Shown here: piece after piece, positions 58,327 through 64,000 of the stretch | Layout of the letters: every line of letters begins with the position of its first letter | Numbering within the stretch: position 1 is the stretch's first letter | From: Dryocosmus kuriphilus | Lineage: Eukaryota > Arthropoda > Insecta > Hymenoptera > Cynipidae | Assembly (NCBI GenBank): GCA_038277395.1 | Contig: CM076191.1 | Location: 28,220,583-28,284,582, forward strand | Direction: 5' to 3' | Length of the DNA: 64,000 nt | Position numbers and translations under genes: made by a program | Notes under the pieces: model-generated | Told to the model about the DNA's origin: nothing | What the model saw: only the letters and a program-made list of their open reading frames with translations | Database searches by the model: none

Positions 58327-61045
58327 GGTAATTGTTGCAGATTATGGATTTGAAAATGACAGTCGATGGACTTGAAAAGGAAAGAGATTTCTACTTTGGC
58401 AAACTGAGAGCGATCGAAGTTATGTGCCAAGATTGCGACAACGGAGACCCTCCACCAATTGTACAAAAGATTCTAGATGTTCTTTATGCAACCGAGGTAC
58501 GCATAACTTTTTATTTCACTTATAATTCTAAGCTCACAGTTTTCTAATAGAACATTTTTTATTTCACCTTATTAATTTGCTTTTGGAAATAGTTCACTTG
58601 TATGGGCAATTGTGTCTTGAAAGACAATCCACATATTGCCGTTTCCTTTTTTTTTTTTTTTTGGTGCTTTGCGATGTGTACTAAAATTCCAAAGAAAGAT
58701 TTAAGAGATTTGTTACTGTAATGAATTTAAAACTAGGTGCACTTATTTCTGTTTAAATGGAAAACCAAAATGAGACTTGGTTCAATATGTGATTTATTAA
58801 TGAAGTTGACGGTTTTCGAATGAATTTGCAGCAGGGTTGCCGATGACAATTTTCAGAAAAAGATTTTAATAGGGTTGTTTCGCAATTTTTCAGATTAAAA
58901 AAAAATCCCTTTTAAAATTTTTTCAAACAATATTTTCCAATTCCGACTTTTGATGTGAACAGAACGAACAAAATATGCGCGCATGAAAAATATGTGAGAA
59001 TCACTGATACCTAATCTGTGATTGGCGGAAGATCCTACCAGATTGTCGTCAACCCTACCATACAGTCAACATCGTTTAAAAAAATAATTAAAATTTCAGC
59101 ACTGAATAAAAAAATTGGTGGTAGTAAAATTTTTGACGCATGCTTGCCTTCTATAGCCCCACTGAATTTGTTCAATCAAACACACAAGAGACTTTCATTA
59201 ATTTGTTTCGTTGCAAACCAGGATTCTGGAAACAACTCTATTTATTAAATTTAAACGCAAGTGGAAGGTGATTGCGAAGTGATTGCAATAAGTTATATGC
59301 ATCGGTTGCAAATTTTATGAACCTCATTAGAGAGAATGCGAAAATTAAGCTTATGAAACAGAAAAGTACTGGCAACCCTGTAGAACAAAATTCTGTGTTA
59401 AATTATAGAAATACGTGAGATTTTCGTAAAAGAGCCAATTAAGTTGAACAAATTTTGTTTCCTGAGTAAGTTGTTTCGAAAATACGATGTTTTCAGGATG
59501 AAGGAAATGGCCAGGAGTGCGAAGAACAGACCTTTTAGATCCTACTGAATTTTCCTTTTTCTTTTTGTGTAAAAGATCGTTTAAAGATGAAGGTAACTTA
59601 ATTTGACAGTTCAGTTAAGTTTCTGTTGGTAGTATTTCGTTCCTTGGGATTGTCCAATTCGAATTAACTGACATTTTAAAGTTGCCATTCATGTATATGG
59701 TATTTCGAAACCTTGTTCTTTAAATGTTTTTGGAATGTAGACAATAGAAGAACTATTTGTTGTTTACGAGAATAAGATGCGAAACAATCTAAACTTGTGA
59801 GAAAAAAAGAGAAACCAAAGTTTTTGAACAAATTTAATATTAATATTATTTTTATTTTACAGTATCCAGTTTTTTTATTTTTTTAATTATGAAAAATGAT
59901 TTTCTTTCATTCTTCTGTCAATTGATTTTTGAAAAACAAGTTGCTGACTGATATGTATCTTTTCATTTACAATTTAGTTTTTATATTTATAGTAGTTTGG
60001 CATTCAAGCTGTATTCATTTTGTGTTGTTTAGTTTAATGCGCATGCTTAATGTTTATTTTGTCATGTTTTGTATAGAAGCTTTGCAAGCATTTTTGAAAG
60101 TGATTATTCATTTTTAGAATTAGTGTCCGGAAGTTTTTGCAATAGTGTATGTTAAAATAAATTCTCCGCTATTGGATTTTTATCAACATTTTCAAAATTA
60201 AATTAATCAAATTTTTTAATCAAATTCAGTTTATAGAACGGAATAAAAATCCAAAAGTGAGAGTGTTAAAAATGCACGACAATAATAAGAGATCTTGACT
60301 AACAAAATATTTGTTCAAAAGGGCATTAGAGGAAATAAATGTCCTGAATTAACTGTACTTCGTCTGTCTTGAAACGTAAGACCTGATTTGCATTTATACC
60401 TACGTTTAATTGTAATTATAAATTGTAATTAAAAAGTCGAAGCTTTGATTGATGTGAGTTTTATGATACGATTTCGAATGTGTAAAATCTCGACGTTACA
60501 TTATCTAGAACTCGTTATTTCATTAGAGAAGAATTTTAGTGGCAAATCCTAAAAGTGGTAAGCCGCTGAAAAACATTAGATGTTAATTAGAAATTACTGA
60601 AGGTAAACTTTTTGGGATTTCGTGGCTTTAAACACCAAAATAAATTCGCGTATGTACTTGAATAATTCTAAGGATAGTACAAAAATAGTGCACAGTCTGA
60701 TTTTTTAACTAGCAGCCTTCTTTTGTCTCTTGTTATTATATTTTCGTTCAATTTTAAGACGTGTCTTTATTTAAATCGGGAGCTTAAAAATATTTGTTTC
60801 GATATAATTCCTTTTTTTTTTTTGTTGTCAAAAAATAGGATAATAAAACGTCAAGATTTTGTCGTTAAAAACTTCAGTTCTGAACTCGACATTATCTTTA
60901 TTGATGGGTGCAAATCGGGTCTGACTAAAAAAATAATCAAGAAAACAAAATTTTAAAAAACTTTTCGTATTCGTAGGATGGTTTCGCGCCTCCCGAAGAG
61001 CTGGAGGGTGACGGGCTAGCCCCTGACGACGAGGAGGAATATTAA
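54192..61045 (+). CDS. Eb1: Eb1: microtubule plus-end-tracking protein EB1 (full gene, spliced)
   Basis: EB1 (MAPRE family) binds growing microtubule ends and recruits other tip proteins. Coding exons: 54192-54458, then either 54899-55163 or 56694-56925, optional 57561-57617, then 58142-58232, 58341-58496 and 60977-61045. The N-terminal half is the calponin-homology domain (starts MAVNVYATNVTTENLSRHD), followed by a linker. The coiled-coil EB-homology domain (GLEKERDFYFGKLRAIE) comes next, and the tail ends DDEEEY-stop, the EEY motif bound by CAP-Gly proteins. Expected products are about 282 or 271 residues (plus 19 with the cassette exon), normal for the family. All splice phases agree except 58232/58341, where one base is missing. 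A poly-A signal lies at 61560. Confidence 0.96.
54899..55163 (+). CDS. Eb1: Eb1 alternative exon A
   Basis: 265 nt, phase 0 to phase 1, acceptor AATTTAG|GTG and donor CAACAGG|GTACTT. It encodes the end of the calponin-homology domain (VDKLIKGRFQDNFEFLQWFK) and a glutamine-rich linker (QPKPSQMQQKHIQQRSVAMH) with few basic residues. It is homologous to exon B and in the same position of the protein. Confidence 0.9.
56694..56925 (+). CDS. Eb1: Eb1 alternative exon B
   Basis: 232 nt, phase 0 to phase 1, acceptor GTTTTCAG|ATT and donor CGAACTG|GTACAT. It encodes VPIDRLVKGRFQDNFEFLQW and a glycine-rich, basic linker (GMVKRNTPRELPPKPASR), closer to the usual EB1 linker. The core KGRFQDNFEFLQWFKKFFDA is identical to exon A in protein but differs at many third codon positions, so the duplication is old and under selection. 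Confidence 0.92.
57561..57617 (+). CDS. Eb1: Eb1 cassette exon, 57 nt
   Basis: Acceptor CTCATAG|GTG and donor GATCTT|GTAATT. It keeps phase 1 to phase 1, so including or skipping it leaves the frame intact. It would add EGPPSPVQMPTMKSLGRS to the linker, with one SP motif and basic residues. The donor is weaker than the others, as expected for an optional exon. Confidence 0.7.
58142..58232 (+). CDS. Eb1: Eb1 linker/EBH exon with one missing base
   Basis: Acceptor TTTATAG|TGAAC and a perfect donor CGCAG|GTAAGT. It encodes NKVQPSRPAPKSGN and ends KVDELVR. It is 91 nt, whereas 92 are needed to join the next exon in frame; the last codon would naturally be a glutamine before IMDLKM. Confidence 0.88.
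58341..58496 (+). CDS. Eb1: Eb1 EB-homology exon
   Basis: 156 nt, phase 0 to 0, preceded by a run of 29 T (58298-58326) and acceptor GTTGCAG. It encodes IMDLKMTVDGLEKERDFYF, the dimerising coiled coil and four-helix-bundle segment, and ends VLYATE at GAG|GTACGC. Confidence 0.95.
58832..59380. mobile_element. Small TIR element in the last Eb1 intron
   Basis: 549 bp bounded by CAGGGTTGCC (58832-58841) and GGCAACCCTG (59371-59380), a perfect 10-bp inverted repeat followed by CAGAAAAAG / CAGAAAAGT-like words. It looks like a non-autonomous hAT-type element. No target duplication is visible, so it is old or the ends are slightly misplaced. It has no coding function. Confidence 0.6.
60977..61045 (+). 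CDS. Eb1: Eb1 last coding exon
   Basis: 22 codons plus stop after acceptor TATTCGTAG. It encodes an acidic tail ending EEEY, the C-terminal motif that binds CAP-Gly domains (for example of dynactin p150 and CLIP-170). Confidence 0.95.
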   Translation, partial: DGFAPPEELEGDGLAPDDEEEY

Positions 61046-61559
61046 CCTTAATATTATAAACTCGAAGTATCATAAACAAGAGCAATTAAGACAAGAATGT
61101 TTTGAACATTATGCCTGTGCGCTAGTATCAGTACACCTTGCATAATTAGTCAGCTATTTTACATAGCACACTGAGCGTTTACGCGTCTTTTTTTCTTCCT
61201 CAATTTTGTTACAAAGTTTACAAAGGCCATCGGAATCTCCACAGAGATTCTCTTCTTTTTCTGAAGTCTCGAAAAACAAAACAAAAAAAAAGAAGAAATA
61301 CGCCATTTATGCATAGAAAATCGAAAGAAAAATCGTTTCTTGTCTTTGCTACTTCGTTATTGAGGTCCGAAGCACACGAGAAAGCTACTCTTCGAATTAT
61401 TATGTTTTCAATTTTGGCTGTCAGCCACGACTTCAGAGTACACTTAAGAAGGACAAATCAATGAATGCAAATGTAGTGTGTTTCCTAAATTCTCCTGTGT
61501 TCAGATGTGCGAGTGTTAATCTTTTAATATACCTTTGTATCGATATTATCATACTGTAA

Positions 61560-61565
61560 AATAAA
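61560..61565 (+). terminator. Polyadenylation signal of Eb1
   Basis: AATAAA about 515 bp after the Eb1 stop, followed by a T/G-rich stretch (AGTTTTTAGTTTTGGTT), as expected for a cleavage site. Confidence 0.7.
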
Positions 61566-61775
61566 GTTTTTAGTTTTGGTTCTAATTATGATTTTTTTTT
61601 TGCAAGAATCTAGCGTGACTGGGTTTTGCGTTTGTACGCGCTCAATTTTCCTTTTTTTTATTCTACCTATTTCTTAATTAAGTTAAGGAAAAATTATGTC
61701 TTTCGTGATTTATGAAGTCTATAATCCATGAAAAATTAGAAAGTACATACTTTTCCTCTTCCTTATTTTCGTTTA

Positions 61776-61811
<36 letters not shown>

Positions 61812-63370
61812 TTTGTTTGCGAAGCTGTTAATCTAAGAAGCGTGTTGACTAATTGAAAATCTACAAACGAGCACTTTTCACTTTTGGGTCATTCCATTAT
61901 TTTGATAATTTTTATAAGACTTAAATTATTTAAAGTTGTGACGTTTCTGAATTTGAAGTTTTTAAATGAAGGGATGCTAAAGTCTGAAAAATTTCTGAAC
62001 TTTTCATTGTAAAATATGTTTCTTGTTCGTTTTAAAAGATCAACATCAATAATTTTACTACTTTTTCAAAAGGGCTTGATATTTAAGGTAAATAAAATGC
62101 AGTACATACAAATTTACAAATTTGTATGGTTTTCTGTACGTATAAAAGATTTTAAATCTGAATCGCCTTCAAACTGACAAATTCAATTTTAAATCTTTGA
62201 ATATTTATCGACATGAGAACCTTCAAATGCTAGTCAAACACTTAAAATTCCATATCTAATTTGAAATTTAATTGCTCTCCTGATAAAGACCGTATCTCTT
62301 ATACAATATTTTCAGTAATGTAATATATAATTTATTTTACTAAAAATAGTTATAAAATGAAGAAATCAGTGGCATGACCCTAAAGTCTTTCAGAAAATAA
62401 TTTTCTCTAAAGAAACGAGTAAGTAGAAAAAATAAAGAAAACAAATTACGAGATCCACGAGTGCTCTGAATTTTGACCCTTGAGAAGGCGAGATTAATTG
62501 CGGAGATTCTTTAGAAAATGTTGATCGCGTTCAACATTAATATGCAATTATTTTGATCTGCACTTTTTGAATGGATGCGTGTCGTGTTCTCAAGATCAAT
62601 GTAAACATAAACATTTAAACAATGTAACATAGGTCGCGATTGTAATGTTATACAGTAAGCAAAATCTTGCGGAAAGATTAATTAAATGGAAGGTAGGGAC
62701 TGGGGGCTTTAAATAAAATTTAATGGATTTTGCGTGAGTTGTCTTCATTAAAATTGGAATTAACAACCATTAATACTATTGACAGTCTACTTTTTATTTG
62801 CACGAAGAAACCACATCATCTGCAAATGCTGTCTTGCATTGGCGCAACGTTTATTTTTCTAAATAAATTTTATTTTATAGAAGGAATTTTTTTGAAAAGG
62901 TAAATTTTTATTAGGGTAAATCTTGTTGCGGTAGTGTCAAATTGTCAATATTGTGATGTTTTTATGAGAAAAGCGAGCGCGAAAGAATTATTTGATATTT
63001 TAATTTACGTTGTATTAAAAATTCAACTTTAAATAAAGTCACAATGAAAGTTCAGAGTTGAACGATTTCAGAATTTCTAGAACTGTTTGAAAGGAAAGTA
63101 CATATACTATGTGCGAAAAGGTTTATATTTATTGAAGTGTAAAAATGGAGATTAATATAAATAAATAAAACATACTTATTCATATTATTATTATAATTAA
63201 AACATGGTCTCAGTCAACATGGCAACTGTTTCTGGTAAACTGGTACTGGTTTGAGTAAAAAAAATGGACGTCATTTGTTTAACTTTATTATTGCATAAAA
63301 ACTTTATTGCACAAAACTTTGCCAGCTTTGCGAATTTTCTTGTTGTGTTTGTTGACAAGGATAGTGCTTT
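61566..63370. other. AT-rich DNA downstream of Eb1
   Basis: No gene is recognised. A (TTA)n microsatellite lies at about 61778-61810. Confidence 0.55.
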
Positions 63371-63597
63371 AGTCTTCAGTTCAGGGCTGCGCCGCCACGC
63401 CGACGCCGCCGTCGATTTTTAGTCAGCCGCGCCGTCAAGATATTTCAGCAGCGTGAATATTTCAGGGTCGAAATTGACCACAATAATTACTCAGCATGCG
63501 CGACGTCAATGAGGCTGGACATTCAACGCGCGGCGCAGATGTCACCGTATCTAGCAAGAACACTAGTGTTCTTGGTATCTAGCGCCGCAAAGCACAC
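63371..63597. other. GC-rich patch with transposon traces
   Basis: Starts CAGGGCTGCGCCGCCACGCC (from about 63382), a likely transposon terminus, and is much more GC-rich than the surroundings. It contains the palindrome at 63555-63574 flanked by GTATCTAG repeats. Confidence 0.4.
63555..63574. repeat. Perfect 20-bp palindrome within an 8-bp direct repeat
   Basis: CAAGAACACTAGTGTTCTTG is its own reverse complement and is bracketed by GTATCTAG at 63547-63554 and 63575-63582. The layout is that of two fused inverted-repeat tips left within an 8-bp target duplication. Confidence 0.8.
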
Positions 63598-63730
63598 CAG
63601 TGCTGCCAGGTGGCAAAAACATAAATCTTCAGCTCTTCGAGATTTTTCCTCAGAAAATCTTCAGACCAATTCAAAAACATTCTTCAGATTTTCTCAAACT
63701 TTCTTCAGAATTCAAAAGTCAATTTTAAAA
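63598..63730 (+). repeat. Transposon-terminus-like repeat, copy 2
   Basis: Begins CAGTGCTGCCAGG as at 5398 and is rich in ATCTTCAG/TTTTCTCA words. Related to 5398-5510. Confidence 0.45.
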
Positions 63731-64000
63731 TAATTAATAATACTATTATGAATTATTCAAGTTTTAATAGCTTTTTGACTCAATTTTTGAGGAAGGCTTC
63801 CGTTTCCAGTGCCGATAGAGGATACACGGTGTTCTTCGCGTACGATAATTTTTTGACTGGGGAGAAGTGAAAAGTGGAGTGAGTGCGGTAATGGTATGTT
63901 GAGTAAGGGGGCTGGGATGAAAGTACAAGTTTGAATGAAGGGAGCGGTGGAAAGACTGGATTTAAAGAAAAAATAAAGAAATTGACGAAAGTTGATTTTG
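63731..64000. other. Non-coding end of the window
   Basis: Purine-rich at 63850-63980; no gene is seen. Confidence 0.4.

Noticed and set aside
63557..63572. Steroid-receptor-type inverted half-sites AGAACA/TGTTCT
   Set aside because: The spacer is 4 bp rather than the required 3, and the flanking 8-bp direct repeats favour a transposon footprint.

Overview
The window is AT-rich nuclear DNA from an animal, most likely an insect. The evidence is one intron-containing EB1 gene with insect-like residues, surrounded by decayed DNA transposons, a DIRS-type retroelement, foldback elements and tandem repeats. No prokaryotic gene organisation, rRNA, convincing tRNA or CRISPR is visible. The species cannot be named from this sequence. 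Two gaps of exactly 500 N (23321-23820 and 51666-52165) show a scaffold of three contigs; a fixed gap size suggests long-range (for example Hi-C) scaffolding.

Contig 1 (1-23320) is transposon-dominated. It holds two copies of a dispersed repeat (380-790, 4505-4835) and a foldback element (1833-2155). A hAT-like transposon with a broken transposase (5602-8820) has itself been invaded and sits in the loop of an older foldback. A decayed multi-exon DUF4806-like gene lies on the minus strand (10332-12531). The first copy of a hairpin-bearing repeat family spans 13880-14845. A minus-strand DIRS-like tyrosine-recombinase retrotransposon (16734-20523) is interrupted by an 813-bp TIR element. Further out are CCACCAAACG-type repeats and a 701-bp MITE with a perfect 8-bp target duplication.

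Contig 2 (23821-51665) starts with a noisy satellite-like duplication. It carries two arrays of the hairpin repeat family in opposite orientations (25500-27432 minus, 31370-33718 plus) and a MITE (35709-36114). It ends in a giant inverted repeat with arms at 37768-44407 and 44637-51665. The right arm runs exactly into the second gap and carries many small insertions relative to the left arm. Each arm holds a frameshifted copy of the same acidic, lysine-rich protein gene, with breaks at different places. I therefore favour two noisy readings of one locus (an assembly or amplification foldback) over a true 14-kb palindrome, but this is not proven.

Contig 3 (52166-64000) carries the one clear host gene, Eb1 (microtubule plus-end-tracking protein), on the plus strand, with coding exons between 54192 and 61045. 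It has two alternative exons (54899-55163 and 56694-56925) that encode the same part of the protein and, because of their phases, can only be used one at a time. It also has a 57-nt cassette exon, and a one-base phase break at the junction 58232/58341 that looks like a sequence error. Downstream DNA to the end holds only repeat fragments and transposon traces.
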